A DNA stretch of 64,000 bases, taken from the NCBI RefSeq assembly GCF_016765655.2, contig NZ_CP086106.1:4143001-4207000 (forward strand), given 5' to 3'. Position 1 is the first letter of the stretch, and the number at the start of each line of letters is the position of its first letter. Below the pieces are notes generated by a model that saw only the letters and a list, made by a program, of their open reading frames with translations, was not told the DNA's origin and did no database searches. Of the stretch, positions 18,959 through 29,730 are shown piece after piece. A program made the translations under genes and the position numbers. This stretch comes from Skermanella mucosa (GTDB taxonomy: Bacteria; Pseudomonadota; Alphaproteobacteria; Azospirillales; Azospirillaceae).

Positions 18959-19555
18959 ATGGCGCCACGGATCGACTATTTCTTCACGCCCATCTCGCCC
19001 TGGGTCTTCCTGGGATCGGAGCGGTTCCACGGGATCGCCCGACAGGCGGGCGCCGAAATCGCCTACCGGCCGGTCGATTTCGGCCGCATCTTCCCGGCGT
19101 CCGGCGGGCTGCCCCTGCCGAAGCGCGCGCCGCAACGCCAAGCCTACCGGCTGGTCGAACTGAAGCGCTGGTCGGAACACCTGGGCATTCCGCTGACCCC
19201 GCAGCCGTCCAACTTTCCGCAACCCGACGAACTGGCGGCACTGACCCTGATCGCGGCGGAACAGGCGGGCGCCGACATGGCGGCGCTCTGCACTGCGTTC
19301 GGCCGCGCGGTCTGGGTCGAGGACCGCGTCCTGTCGGCGCCCGAGACCCTGGCCGACATCCTGTCGAGGCACGGCGCTTCGCCCGACCTGATCGACCGGG
19401 CGCAGTCCGACGAGGTGCGCGCCCTTCGGGACGCCTACACCGAGCAGGCGCTGTCGGCCGGCGTGTTCGGGGCGCCGACCTACGTGGTGGACGGCGAGCT
19501 GTTCTGGGGCCAGGACAGGCTGGATTTCCTGGAGCGGAAACTCTCCCGCTCCTGA
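18959..19555 (+). CDS. 2-hydroxychromene-2-carboxylate isomerase-like DsbA-fold protein
   Basis: This 198-aa protein belongs to the DsbA/kappa-GST family: IDYFFTPISPWVFLGSERF at the N-terminus, where a Ser replaces the thioredoxin Cys, and the C-terminal GVFGAPTYVVDGELFWGQDRLDFLE. Members use glutathione to isomerise 2-hydroxychromene-2-carboxylate in naphthalene catabolism, but most chromosomal copies stand alone, as here, with unknown substrate. The start has AACGAGGGGG upstream. It is 30 nt from the protease gene and may be cotranscribed. Confidence 0.88.
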   Translation: MAPRIDYFFTPISPWVFLGSERFHGIARQAGAEIAYRPVDFGRIFPASGGLPLPKRAPQRQAYRLVELKRWSEHLGIPLTPQPSNFPQPDELAALTLIAAEQAGADMAALCTAFGRAVWVEDRVLSAPETLADILSRHGASPDLIDRAQSDEVRALRDAYTEQALSAGVFGAPTYVVDGELFWGQDRLDFLERKLSRS

Positions 19556-19572
19556 GGCGGGAGGTTACCCGT

Positions 19573-19603
19573 GTTCGGGCCTACCTCCGGGGCAGGCCCG
19601 AAC
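19573..19603. terminator. Strong hairpin between convergent genes, bidirectional terminator
   Basis: GTTCGGGCCT (19573-19582) and AGGCCCGAAC (19594-19603) form a perfect 10-bp stem with an 11-nt loop. It sits between the isomerase gene (plus) and the small coiled-coil gene (minus). There is no U tract on either side, so its function as terminator is inferred from stem strength and location. Confidence 0.55.
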
Positions 19604-19616
19604 CGGGACGGGGAGG

Positions 19617-19922
19617 TCAGGCGGCCATGCGGCGGTACTGGTTCTCGATCGTCTCGATGCCGGCGCGGAATTGGGCAAGCGCTGCCTCCGCATGCACCTT
19701 GACCAAATACCAGGCATCCTCGGAGGCACGGCGCGCGTCCTCCAGCCGGGCCTCGCAACGGTTGCGCAGACCACGCAACTCGTCGAGCGAGCGTTCCAGA
19801 AGGAATTTCTGATCACCCGGCACCCGCTCGGCGACGGCACGCAGATTGTCCAACCGTTCAGTCAAGGCCTTCATTTCAAGCGACGAAGCCGATTCGAACC
19901 GATCCCTGCTTCGATGTGTCAT
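19617..19922 (-). CDS. Small helical/coiled-coil hypothetical protein
   Basis: A 101-aa protein, nearly all predicted helix with heptad-like spacing (MKALTERLDNLRAVAERV, RSLDELRGLRNRCEARLEDA, AALAQFRAGIETIENQYRRM). I do not recognise a family. The ATG at 19922 is preceded by GGGAGGG at good distance, which supports translation. No signal peptide or membrane segment is seen. Confidence 0.62.
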   Translation of the reverse strand: MTHRSRDRFESASSLEMKALTERLDNLRAVAERVPGDQKFLLERSLDELRGLRNRCEARLEDARRASEDAWYLVKVHAEAALAQFRAGIETIENQYRRMAA

Positions 19923-20304
19923 GAGACCCTCCCAACTACACTCCTCATCGATCATTCACCTGCATTATCCGGGCCACCGCTTCCCCCGCGCCAAAGGCAC
20001 TGACCGGCGCCTTGGTTGCGCCTGTTATTAACCATTCCGTCGATCCGGTATTCCATGCCGCGCTCCGCAGCCCTCGGCCGCGGGGACAGGGCGGGATCGA
20101 CCCTTGGCGGCAACATTGTTTCGCAGGCCGATCGTTACAAGTCCCTTTAAGGCCAAGCAGAGATCACAACAATAACTTAACTGCTTTTTTCCCGTGCCCT
20201 CCTGAACTCGTTGCCGTCGGCCAATAATGGATCAATACTAAAGTAATGATCAGGCTTCCAGCCCACCTCCAACGATTGCTGCAATGCACAATATGAGGTT
20301 GAGT
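19923..20304. other. Long upstream region of the amino-acid dehydrogenase gene
   Basis: This 382-nt intergenic region lies between divergent genes. The half nearer the dehydrogenase is AT-rich (CAACAATAACTTAACTGCTTTTTT around 20165) and carries the perfect palindrome listed at 20230-20251. No small gene is supported. Confidence 0.5.
20230..20251. promoter_or_regulatory. 22-bp palindromic operator candidate
   Basis: The sequence GATCAATACTAAAGTAATGATC is an inverted repeat with arms GATCAnTACT/AGTAnTGATC, only the central and one symmetric position unpaired. It lies 54 nt upstream of the leucine-dehydrogenase-like start, a typical operator position. The regulator is unknown; an Lrp/AsnC-type or TetR-type repressor would fit. 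Confidence 0.5.
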
Positions 20305-21357
20305 ATGGCCGTATTCTCAATGCAAGACTTCGACGGACATGAGCAGGTTGTTTTCGCATCCGATCCCGAATCGGGATTGAAAGCGATCATCGCCGTCCAC
20401 GACACCGCCCGCGGCCCCGCCCTGGGCGGTTGCCGCATGTGGAACTACGCGAGCGAGGACCTTGCCGTCCGCGACGTTCTGCGCCTGTCCCGCGGCATGA
20501 CCTACAAGAACGCCCTGGCCGACCTGCCCTTCGGCGGCGGCAAGTCGGTCATCATCGGCGACTCCCGCGCGGACAAGACCCCCGACCTGATGGCCGCGAT
20601 GGGCAGGGCGGTCGAGCGCCTCGCCGGCCGCTACATCATCGCCGAGGACGTCGGGACGTCGGTCGAGGACATGGCGACGATCCGCGGCGTCACGCGGCAC
20701 GTGGCCGGGCTGCGCGACGGCAGCGGCGATCCCTCCCCCGCCACGGCGCGCGGAGTCTTCATGGGTATCCGGGCCGCGGTTGACCACCGGCTGAGGCGGA
20801 ACAGCCTGGACGGGCTCCGGGTCAACGTCCAGGGCCTGGGGCATGTCGGCTGGGACCTGTGCCGCCAGCTGGCCGAGGAAGGCGCCCGCCTGGCCGTCAG
20901 CGACATCCGCCGCGATACCGTCGAACGGGCGGTCGAGACTTTCGGGGCCACGCCCGTCGATGCGGAGCAGATCTTCGACGTGGAAGCCGACGTCTTCGCC
21001 CCGTGCGCCCTGGGAGCGGTGATCGACGACGGCACCCTGCCCCGCCTGAAGGTGGCGGTGGTCGCCGGGTCGGCCAACAACCAGCTTGCCGAAAGCCGTC
21101 ACGGGACCGAACTGGCCCGGCGCGGAATCCTCTATGCGCCCGACTTCGTCATCAATGCCGGCGGAGTCATCAATATCAGCCATGAGTTCGGACGGAACGG
21201 CCGGGGCTATGACCGCGCGGCGGCGTTCGCCCATGTCGACCGTATCCACGATACGTTGCTGGAGATCTTCCAGCGGTCCGATGCGGAGGGGATTCCAACA
21301 AACCTCGCGGCCGACCGGATCGCGGAGGAACGTTTCCGCCCTTCACGGGTTGCATAG
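20305..21357 (+). CDS. ldh: Leucine/phenylalanine/valine dehydrogenase (Glu/Leu/Phe/Val family)
   Basis: The 350-aa protein oxidatively deaminates a branched or aromatic amino acid to its 2-oxo acid with NAD. The dimerisation/catalytic domain includes [31 protein letters not shown] (catalytic Lys) and IAEDVGTS (catalytic Asp). The Rossmann domain has [20 protein letters not shown] and the conserved [13 protein letters not shown]. Length matches leucine dehydrogenases. ATG 20305 follows ATGAGG 7 nt upstream. The gene is monocistronic, and no Lrp-like gene is adjacent. Leucine versus phenylalanine preference cannot be decided by eye. Confidence 0.87.
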   Translation: MAVFSMQDFDGHEQVVFASDPESGLKAIIAVHDTARGPALGGCRMWNYASEDLAVRDVLRLSRGMTYKNALADLPFGGGKSVIIGDSRADKTPDLMAAMGRAVERLAGRYIIAEDVGTSVEDMATIRGVTRHVAGLRDGSGDPSPATARGVFMGIRAAVDHRLRRNSLDGLRVNVQGLGHVGWDLCRQLAEEGARLAVSDIRRDTVERAVETFGATPVDAEQIFDVEADVFAPCALGAVIDDGTLPRLKVAVVAGSANNQLAESRHGTELARRGILYAPDFVINAGGVINISHEFGRNGRGYDRAAAFAHVDRIHDTLLEIFQRSDAEGIPTNLAADRIAEERFRPSRVA

Positions 21358-21398
21358 GCTCGCGAGGCGCACCAGGGAGGTGCCGGAAGGGGCGGGAG

Positions 21399-21626
21399 CT
21401 ATTCGGCCGCGATGGCGGCTTCTTCGGGAACGGGAGCGGAGCAGGTGTTCGCGCAGGACAGCGTGTTGCGATGGTCCGTCACCATCTGGCGCACATAGGG
21501 GACGCATTTCCCGCATTGCGGCTTGCACCCCATGCAGGTGAAGAAGCCCGCCGCGGAGCAAACGCCTTCGGCGAGAGCCTGCTTGACCTTCTTCTCGGTA
21601 AATCCGTGGCAGATACAGACATACAT
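21399..21626 (-). CDS. bfd: Bacterioferritin-associated ferredoxin-like [2Fe-2S] protein
   Basis: This 75-aa protein starts MYVCICHGFTEKKVKQAL and continues GFFTCMGCKPQCGKCVPYVRQM. The Cys-X-Cys followed by a distal Cys pair is the Bfd [2Fe-2S] ligand pattern. Bfd docks on bacterioferritin and reduces its ferric core so iron can be released. No bfr gene lies in the window. A Fur-like box sits about 45 nt upstream of the ATG at 21626, matching the known induction of bfd by iron limitation. Confidence 0.85.
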   Translation of the reverse strand: MYVCICHGFTEKKVKQALAEGVCSAAGFFTCMGCKPQCGKCVPYVRQMVTDHRNTLSCANTCSAPVPEEAAIAAE

Positions 21627-21670
21627 GATCGTTTGAACCCAGCCGATGTTGCTCCAATGGTTAGAGCAGT

Positions 21671-21685
21671 TGAGAATGAGTGTCA
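21671..21685 (-). promoter_or_regulatory. Fur-box-like operator upstream of bfd
   Basis: TGAGAATGAGTGTCA (minus strand TGACACTCATTCTCA) matches 12 of 15 positions of the 7-1-7 Fur consensus TGATAATnATTATCA and keeps the outer TGA/TCA. It is 45-59 nt upstream of the bfd start, where a repressor would cover the promoter. A Fur-family gene is encoded at 29269. Confidence 0.5.
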
Positions 21686-21839
21686 ATCGCTTAGTTGATC
21701 GTAATCCGCCCTGGTCGAGATCGCCGCACCTGCCTGGATCATAAGCATGTCGCGGATGAACACAGCACTAACGCGAAGCATCAAAAGGTCGTCAAAAAAG
21801 GCCTGAGGCAAAAGTGACATAGGGGAGGTCCGACGAGCC

Positions 21840-23126
21840 ATGAGGAAAATTGTCGCGGCGGCGGCTCTGTCGTCTGCCCTCGTTTTCTCCGGCGCCGCCT
21901 ATTCGCAGGGCGATCCCGGAAAAGTCGCCATCTCGATTTCCTGCGGCTCGGTCGGCATCGAATTCAAGGTCTGCAGCACCGGCGTCGAAGCCTGGGCCAA
22001 GGCCACCGGCCACCGGGTCCAGCTCGTCTCCACCCCGAACGACAGCAACGAGCGGCTGGCCCTGTACCAGCAGCTGCTGGCCGCGAAATCCGGCGACATC
22101 GACGTCTTCCAGATCGACGTCGTCTGGCCCGGCATCCTCGCCAACCACCTGATCGACCTGCGCGAGTTCGTCGACCCCGGGGTGCTGGACCAGCATTTCG
22201 ACGCGATCGTGAAGAACGACATCGTCGACGACCGGCTGGTCGCCATGCCCTGGTTCACCGATGCCGGGCTGTTCTATTACCGCAAGGACCTGCTGGAGAA
22301 ATACGGCCGCCCGCTCCCCACCACGTGGCAGGAGATGACGGAGACCGCCCGGATCATCCAGGAGGGCGAGCGGGCCGCCGGCAACGACCGGATGTGGGGC
22401 TACGTCTTCCAGGGCCGCGCGTTCGAGGGACTGACGGTCAATGCACTGGAATGGCTGGACAGCTTCAACGCCGGCACGATCGTCAATGGGCAGGGCGAGA
22501 TCACGGTGAACAACCCGCGCGCCGCCGACGCCCTGACGCTGGCGGCCTCGTGGGTCAACGACATAGCGCCGCAGGGCGTGATCAACTACAGCGAGGAGGA
22601 GGGCCGCGGCGTCTTCCAGTCCGGCAACGCCGTCTTCATGCGCAACTGGCCCTATGCCTGGCCTCTGCTGAACGCGGAGGACAGCCCCGTGCGCGGCAAG
22701 GTGGCGGTGGCGCAGCTCCCCAAGGGCGGGCCGGACGGCAAGCATACAGCCACGCTGGGGGGATGGCAGCTCGCCGTCTCCAAGTATTCGCAGCATCCGG
22801 AGGTCGCGGCCGACCTGGTCCGCTACCTGACCAGCCGGGAGGAGCAGAAGCGCCGGGCCGTGGTCGGCGGTTTCAACCCGACCATCGACGCCCTGTACAA
22901 GGACCAGGAGGTGCTGGCCGCCAACCCGTTCTTCGGCGACCTGTACGAGGTCTTCGTCAACGCGGTGGCGCGCCCGTCGCGGGTGACCGGCGTGCGCTAC
23001 AACCAGGTCTCGGCGGAATTCTGGAACGCGGTCCACGCGACGCTGTCCGGCCAGACCGACGCGAAAACGAGCCTCGCGGACCTGGAGCGGACGCTCGACC
23101 GGGTCAGCCGCGGCGGCCGGTGGTAG
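21840..23126 (+). CDS. Sugar ABC transporter substrate-binding protein (ThuE/AglE-like)
   Basis: The 428-aa protein carries a Sec signal (MRKIVAAAALSSALVFSGAAYS) and is a family-1 extracellular binding protein: NERLALYQQLLAAKSGDIDVFQIDVVWPG, MPWFTDAGLFYYRKDLLEKYG, GVFQSGNAVFMRNWPYAW and ATLGGWQLAVSKYSQHPE are close in pattern to trehalose/maltose/sucrose binders of rhizobia (ThuE). It starts the five-gene operon of binding protein, two permeases, alpha-glucosidase and ATPase. AGGGGAGG lies upstream of the ATG. The ligand is probably an alpha-linked disaccharide, inferred from the co-transcribed glucosidase. Confidence 0.9.
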   Translation: MRKIVAAAALSSALVFSGAAYSQGDPGKVAISISCGSVGIEFKVCSTGVEAWAKATGHRVQLVSTPNDSNERLALYQQLLAAKSGDIDVFQIDVVWPGILANHLIDLREFVDPGVLDQHFDAIVKNDIVDDRLVAMPWFTDAGLFYYRKDLLEKYGRPLPTTWQEMTETARIIQEGERAAGNDRMWGYVFQGRAFEGLTVNALEWLDSFNAGTIVNGQGEITVNNPRAADALTLAASWVNDIAPQGVINYSEEEGRGVFQSGNAVFMRNWPYAWPLLNAEDSPVRGKVAVAQLPKGGPDGKHTATLGGWQLAVSKYSQHPEVAADLVRYLTSREEQKRRAVVGGFNPTIDALYKDQEVLAANPFFGDLYEVFVNAVARPSRVTGVRYNQVSAEFWNAVHATLSGQTDAKTSLADLERTLDRVSRGGRW

Positions 23127-23135
23127 GAGGCGAGG

Positions 23136-24095
23136 ATGACGACCGTATACGACGCGGGACGGGCCACGAATCCTGCGGCGCGCGGCGGAGCCGCCGCTCC
23201 CCAAGACTCCCTGCTGACCCGCCGGCGCCGCCGGGCGGCCTGGCTGTTCCTGGCGCCGATGATCCTGGTGCTGGCGCTGGTCGCGGGATGGCCGCTGCTG
23301 CGGACGATCTATTTCTCCTTCACCGACGCGACGCTGTACGACCTCGAATACCACGAGTTCATCGGCCTGCTGAACTTCTACTATCTAGCGATCGACCCGC
23401 ACTGGTGGCGCGCGGTGTGGAACACGGTGTTCTTCGCGGTGGTGTCGGTCAGCATCGAGACCGTGCTGGGCATGGTCATCGCGCTGACGCTCAACACGCA
23501 CATGCCGGGCCGGGGCCTGCTGCGGGCGGCGATGCTCATCCCCTGGGCGATCCCGACGGTGGTCTCGGCCCAGATGTGGGGCTGGATGTACCACGACCTC
23601 TACGGCGTGATTAACGAGATCTTCCTGTTCGTCGGGCTGATCGACCAGCCGCGCGCCTGGATCGCCGACCCGGACCTGTCCATGTATGCCGTCATCGCGG
23701 TCGATGTCTGGAAGACCACGCCCTTCATGACGCTGCTGATCCTGGCGGCGCTCCAGCTGCTCCCCGGCGAGGTCTACGAGGCCGCCCGGGTGGACGGGAT
23801 CAACCCGGTCAAGGTCTTCTTCAAGGTGACCCTGCCGCTGATCAAGCCGGCGCTGATGGTGGCGATCATCTTCCGGACGCTCGACGCGCTGCGCATCTTC
23901 GACCTGATGTATGTCCTGACCGGCAACAGCCGGGCGACCGCGTCCATGTCGGTCTATGCGCGCCAGCAGCTGGTGGATTTCCAGGACGTCGGCTACGGCT
24001 CCGCCGCCTCGACCTTCCTGTTCCTGATCATCGCGGCCTTCACCGTGATCTACATCACCGTCGGCAAGGTGAATTTCGACCAGGGAGGCAAGTGA
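23136..24095 (+). CDS. Sugar ABC transporter permease 1 (ThuF/MalF-like)
   Basis: A 319-aa MalF-type inner-membrane protein. Hydrophobic helices begin with AAWLFLAPMILVLALVAGWPL, and the EAA loop reads EVYEAARVDGINPVKVFFKVTLPLIKPAL, which contacts the ATPase. RTIYFSFTDATLYD is the standard family N-terminal loop. It lies 9 nt after the binding protein and 3 nt before the next permease. Confidence 0.92.
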   Translation: MTTVYDAGRATNPAARGGAAAPQDSLLTRRRRRAAWLFLAPMILVLALVAGWPLLRTIYFSFTDATLYDLEYHEFIGLLNFYYLAIDPHWWRAVWNTVFFAVVSVSIETVLGMVIALTLNTHMPGRGLLRAAMLIPWAIPTVVSAQMWGWMYHDLYGVINEIFLFVGLIDQPRAWIADPDLSMYAVIAVDVWKTTPFMTLLILAALQLLPGEVYEAARVDGINPVKVFFKVTLPLIKPALMVAIIFRTLDALRIFDLMYVLTGNSRATASMSVYARQQLVDFQDVGYGSAASTFLFLIIAAFTVIYITVGKVNFDQGGK

Positions 24096-24098
24096 GCC

Positions 24099-24932
<834 letters not shown>

Positions 24933-24959
24933 CGGGGCGATGCAGGGAGGGAACCGACG

Positions 24960-26600
24960 ATGACGGAATGGTGGCACGGCGGGGTGATCTACCAGATCTA
25001 TCCACGCAGCTTCAGGGACAGCGACGGCGATGGGATCGGCGACCTGCGCGGCATCGCCGAAAGGCTGGACCATGTCGCCGGCCTGGGCGTGGACGGGATC
25101 TGGCTGTGCCCCTTCTTCAAGTCGCCGATGAAGGATTTCGGCTACGACGTGGAGGACTACCGCGCCGTCGATCCCATGTTCGGCACGCTGGAGGATTTCG
25201 ACCACCTGCTGGCCCGCGCCCACGGCCTGGGCCTGCGCGTCGTCATCGACATGGTGCTGAGCCACACCTCCGACCTGCACCCCTGGTTCCTGGAAAGCCG
25301 GGAGTCGCGCGACAACCCTCGGGCGGACTGGTACGTCTGGGCCGACGCCCGGCCGGACGGCACCCCGCCGAACAACTGGCTGTCGGTGTTCGGCGGCTCC
25401 GCGTGGGCCTGGGAGCCGCGGCGCAACCAGTATTACCTGCACAATTTCCTGACCAGCCAGCCCGACCTGAACCTGCATGACGGGCAGGTCCAGGACGCCG
25501 TGCTGGATGCCTGCCGGTTCTGGCTGGACCGGGGCGTGGACGGCTTCCGGCTGGATACCGCCAACTTCTACATGCACGACCCGGAACTGCGCGACAACCC
25601 GCCCCGGCCGAGCGGGTCCGGCGCGCTGGAAGGCGTCGCCTCGGTCAATCCCTACGGCATGCAGCGGCACGTCTACGACAAGTCGCGGCCGGAGAACCTG
25701 GCGTTCCTGCGCCGGCTGCGCGCCCTGATGGACCGCTATCCCGGCACCATGACCGTCGCCGAGGTGCATGACGACGACAGCACGATGCGGAGCGCCGAGT
25801 ATGTCGGCTCCCCCGACCTGCTGCATACGGCCTACGGCTTCACGCTGCTGACCGAGCGGTTCGGCGCCGGGGTGATCCGGGGCGCGCTGGAGTCCTTCGA
25901 GCGGCAGCCGGGCGCGGGCTGGCCGGCCTGGGCGTTCGGCAACCACGACGTGATCCGGCCGGTCACCCGCTGGGGCAAGGGAGAGGGCGGCGACGGGTTC
26001 GCCAAGCTGCTGGTCGCCCTGCTCTGCTCGGTCCGCGGCACCGCCTTCCTGTACGAGGGGGAGGAGCTGGGCCTGCCCGAGGCCGACGTGCCCTTCGACA
26101 AGATCCAGGACCCCTACGGCCTGCCGTTCTATCCCCGCTACAAGGGCCGCGACGGCTGCCGCACGCCGATGCCCTGGCGGCACGACCATCCGGCCGGCGG
26201 ATTCACCGACGGCACGGCCGAGCCCTGGCTTCCGGTGCCGGAGGAGCATCTGCGCCGGGCGGTGTCGGTCCAGGACGGCGACCCCGGCAGCGTGCTGAAC
26301 TTCACGCGCGGCTTCCTGCGCTGGCGGCGGGAGCACCCGGCGCTGGTGACCGGCGATATCCGCTTCATCGACGCGCCGGAGCCGGTGGTCGCCTTCGTCC
26401 GGAGCGGCGGAGGCGAGGAGGTGCTGGCGGCCTTCAACCTGGGCGGGGAACCGGCGGCGCTCGAGGCGCCGGGCGGGGTGGAACCGCTGTCCGGCCATGG
26501 GCTTACAGGCGCCCTGGACGGAGGGATAATCCGGCTGCCGGGGCACGGCGCCTTCCTGGGGCGCCTGTCGGGGACCGACAATAAAACGACGGGAGGGTAA
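24960..26600 (+). CDS. aglA: Alpha-glucosidase, GH13
   Basis: This 546-aa cytoplasmic glycosidase has the GH13 blocks in order: WWHGGVIYQIYPRSF, VIDMVLSHTS, the nucleophile Asp in GFRLDTANFYM, the acid/base Glu in TVAEVHDDD and the transition-state Asp in FGNHDVIRP. It hydrolyses terminal alpha-glucosidic bonds of short oligosaccharides brought in by the ABC system encoded around it. The motif pattern fits the oligo-1,6/alpha-1,4 glucosidase subfamily and rhizobial AglA. It sits between permease and ATPase genes exactly as aglA does in aglEFGAK. No signal peptide is present, so it acts after uptake. Confidence 0.92.
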   Translation: MTEWWHGGVIYQIYPRSFRDSDGDGIGDLRGIAERLDHVAGLGVDGIWLCPFFKSPMKDFGYDVEDYRAVDPMFGTLEDFDHLLARAHGLGLRVVIDMVLSHTSDLHPWFLESRESRDNPRADWYVWADARPDGTPPNNWLSVFGGSAWAWEPRRNQYYLHNFLTSQPDLNLHDGQVQDAVLDACRFWLDRGVDGFRLDTANFYMHDPELRDNPPRPSGSGALEGVASVNPYGMQRHVYDKSRPENLAFLRRLRALMDRYPGTMTVAEVHDDDSTMRSAEYVGSPDLLHTAYGFTLLTERFGAGVIRGALESFERQPGAGWPAWAFGNHDVIRPVTRWGKGEGGDGFAKLLVALLCSVRGTAFLYEGEELGLPEADVPFDKIQDPYGLPFYPRYKGRDGCRTPMPWRHDHPAGGFTDGTAEPWLPVPEEHLRRAVSVQDGDPGSVLNFTRGFLRWRREHPALVTGDIRFIDAPEPVVAFVRSGGGEEVLAAFNLGGEPAALEAPGGVEPLSGHGLTGALDGGIIRLPGHGAFLGRLSGTDNKTTGG

Positions 26601-26607
26601 TCCGCCA

Positions 26608-27756
<1,149 letters not shown>

Positions 27757-27837
27757 GGCGGGGTGCCGAAGGTTATCGTCGCCGCTCCGGCCTTGGAAAG
27801 CGAGGCGTAGGCGCCGGCATGAGCTCCTTCATCATCA

Positions 27838-27918
27838 TGACCGGACTTGATCCGGTCATCCACGCGCGAACTTCCTTCCGTCGGTTTGCGCGTGGATGCG
27901 CGGGTCAAGCCCGCGCAT
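27838..27918. repeat. Composite palindromic element (two hairpins)
   Basis: TGACCGGA/TCCGGTCA (27838-27858, loop CTTGA) and ATGCGCGGG/CCCGCGCAT (27896-27918, loop TCAAG) are perfect hairpins. The segments between them, ATCCACGCGC and GCGCGTGGAT, also pair, so the whole 81 nt folds as one cloverleaf-like unit. About 42 nt around the first hairpin recur identically at 62055-62092, and relatives are at 62406-62490 and 62587-62650. It could act as terminator or mRNA stabiliser for the sugar operon. Confidence 0.75.
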
Positions 27919-28029
27919 GAAGGGAAAAATGGTTCGCGGAAGGAGAACAATTTCCAGCACTGCGATCGTAGTGCCCAGCAGCCGTGAAACAGTCCTTCGG
28001 AACGATTGATCGCGGCAGGCGGCTGGGCT

Positions 28030-29019
28030 ATGCGGGTTGACCGTCTGTCAGGAGCCTGCAGCACCGTGGAAGACCTGTCACCGCAAGCCATCCCACCGGC
28101 CGAAACTCCGGGCGAGCCGCTGGGCATGACCGGCTATCTGGCGCCCGAGGGGTTCGTGGACGAGCTGATCTCCGAACTGGGGGATGTCGCCGAGGTGCAT
28201 GACCGGCTGGTCTTCGCGCCTGGCCCGGCGCGGCCGGTGAGCTGGGTGGAGAATGTCTGGTACGACCCGGTGCGGCTGCCGGTCGCGTCGATCAAGTCGG
28301 CGGCGCGGGAGCTGCGGAGCATCCAGCGGAACTGGGCGCTGTGGCCCGGGCCGCACAACGGGCGGGCCAAGCTGATCCAGGAACAGCTTCCCCATGTCTC
28401 GGCCAAGCCGCTGGTCTTCCCCTCCCCGACCCCGACGGCGCCGCTGGGGTCCTGGATGATGGAGAGCGCGACGGCGCTGATCGCGTCGGCCCGCTGCTCC
28501 AGCCCGTTCCGGCACGGCGCGGTCGAGTTCGAGGAGAACAAGACCGTGCCGCCGACGCGGGCCTACCTGAAGCTCTGGGAAGCGCTGACCCTGGCCGGCA
28601 GCATGCCGGGTCCCGGGTCGCTGGCAATGGACCTGGGGTCGTGTCCCGGCGGCTGGACCTGGGTGCTGCACGAGCTGGGCGCGCGTGTCATCAGCGTGGA
28701 CAAGGCGCCGCTGGCCCCGGCGATCGCGGCGCTGCCGCGGGTCGATTTCCGCCAGCAGAGCGCCTTCGCCCTGAACCCGTCGGAGATCGGGCCGGTGGAC
28801 TGGCTGTGCTCCGACGTGATCTGCTATCCGGAACGGCTTCTCCGGCTGGTCCGCGAGTGGGTGGACAGCGGCCTGTGCCGCAACTTCATCTGCACCATCA
28901 AGTTCCAGGGGCCGACCGACCATGGGGTGACCCGCGAGTTCGCGTCGATCCCGGGCAGCCGCGTCGTCCACCTGCACCACAACAAGCACGAGCTGACCTG
29001 GATGCTGGTCAATGCATGA
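28030..29019 (+). CDS. rlmM: RlmM-like rRNA 2'-O-ribose methyltransferase
   Basis: The roughly 329-aa product has an N-terminal THUMP-like region and a C-terminal FtsJ/RrmJ-type methyltransferase. AMDLGSCPGGWTWVLHELGARV is SAM motif I with the DLGxCPGGW typical of RlmM. VDWLCSDVICYPERLL and the Lys in FICTIKFQG supply the K-D-K residues, and VVHLHHNKHELTWM matches the RlmM C-terminus. RlmM methylates C2498 of 23S rRNA in E. coli; that target here is inferred. Starts at TTG 28006, ATG 28030 or ATG 28126 are possible. The 3' end overlaps the convergent small gene by 11 nt. Confidence 0.78.
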   Translation: MRVDRLSGACSTVEDLSPQAIPPAETPGEPLGMTGYLAPEGFVDELISELGDVAEVHDRLVFAPGPARPVSWVENVWYDPVRLPVASIKSAARELRSIQRNWALWPGPHNGRAKLIQEQLPHVSAKPLVFPSPTPTAPLGSWMMESATALIASARCSSPFRHGAVEFEENKTVPPTRAYLKLWEALTLAGSMPGPGSLAMDLGSCPGGWTWVLHELGARVISVDKAPLAPAIAALPRVDFRQQSAFALNPSEIGPVDWLCSDVICYPERLLRLVREWVDSGLCRNFICTIKFQGPTDHGVTREFASIPGSRVVHLHHNKHELTWMLVNA

Positions 29020-29272
29020 CGCCGTCCCACACCCATTCCGCCACGGTCAGCTCGGCCTGGCGGGGCATTGTGCCCGGATGGTGGTAGCGGTAGACCGCCA
29101 GCGCTGCCTCGAAGGCGTAGCGCTCCGGCTGGCCGCAGCGGCGGAGCTCGGTGTAGGCGCGCTGGACGGCGGGGCGGCAGCAGGACGACTCTTCGCCGCA
29201 GACCGACATCTTCTTCGAGGGGTTTTCGCTCATCGCTCGCTCCGCCGGAATGGGGTGCTGGGCCGTGGTCAT
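29009..29272 (-). CDS. Small conserved-looking protein coupled to fur
   Basis: An 87-aa protein whose ATG overlaps the TGA of the Fur-family gene (ATGA), so translation is probably coupled. It contains a Cys-rich patch VCGEESSCCRPAV and a helical segment AYTELRRCGQPERYAFEAALAVYRYHHPG. The cysteines and His-His could bind metal, which would suit its neighbour, but I do not recognise a family. Confidence 0.68.
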   Translation of the reverse strand: MTTAQHPIPAERAMSENPSKKMSVCGEESSCCRPAVQRAYTELRRCGQPERYAFEAALAVYRYHHPGTMPRQAELTVAEWVWDGVMH

Positions 29273-29730
29273 TTCGCGCCGCGCCGCGCGGAGCCTTCCA
29301 GCGGCACGCCGTAGAGTTCGAGCCGGTGGCCGAGGAGCTTGTACCCCAGATCCCTGGCGATACGCTGCTTGATGGCTTCCAGCTCTTCGCAGTTGAACTC
29401 GACCACCTCGCCCGACTGGACGTCGATCAGGTGATGGTGGTGCTCGTCGCGCGCCTCCTCGAAGCGGGCGCGCCCGTCGCCGAAGTCGAGCCGCTCGATG
29501 ACGCCGGTCTCCTCCAGCAGCCGTACCGTCCGATAGACCGTGGCGATGCTGATCCGGTCGTCGATGTCCGCCGCCCGCTTGAAGACCTGCTCGACGTCGG
29601 GATGGTCCGTCGCGGCCGACAGCACGCGCGAGATGACGCGCCGCTGCTCGGTCATCTTCAACCCCTTCTCGACGCAGACCTGCTCCAGCCGAGACAGCAT
29701 ATGGGCTTCGTCCTTCGGGGCTCTCGTCAT
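29269..29730 (-). CDS. fur: Fur-family metal-responsive transcription regulator
   Basis: This 153-aa regulator has a winged helix (KGLKMTEQRRVISRVL, DISIATVYRTVRLLEE) followed by the metal/dimer domain with the His cluster RDEHHHHLIDVQSGEVVEF and E/H ligands further on. It lacks the CXXC pairs of Zur-like proteins. Fur in alphaproteobacteria is often a manganese or iron sensor (Mur/Fur), while Irr is the haem-linked paralogue. I favour Fur/Mur from the HHHH motif. The ATG at 29730 is preferred to the TTG at 29748. Confidence 0.88.
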   Translation of the reverse strand: MTRAPKDEAHMLSRLEQVCVEKGLKMTEQRRVISRVLSAATDHPDVEQVFKRAADIDDRISIATVYRTVRLLEETGVIERLDFGDGRARFEEARDEHHHHLIDVQSGEVVEFNCEELEAIKQRIARDLGYKLLGHRLELYGVPLEGSARRGAK

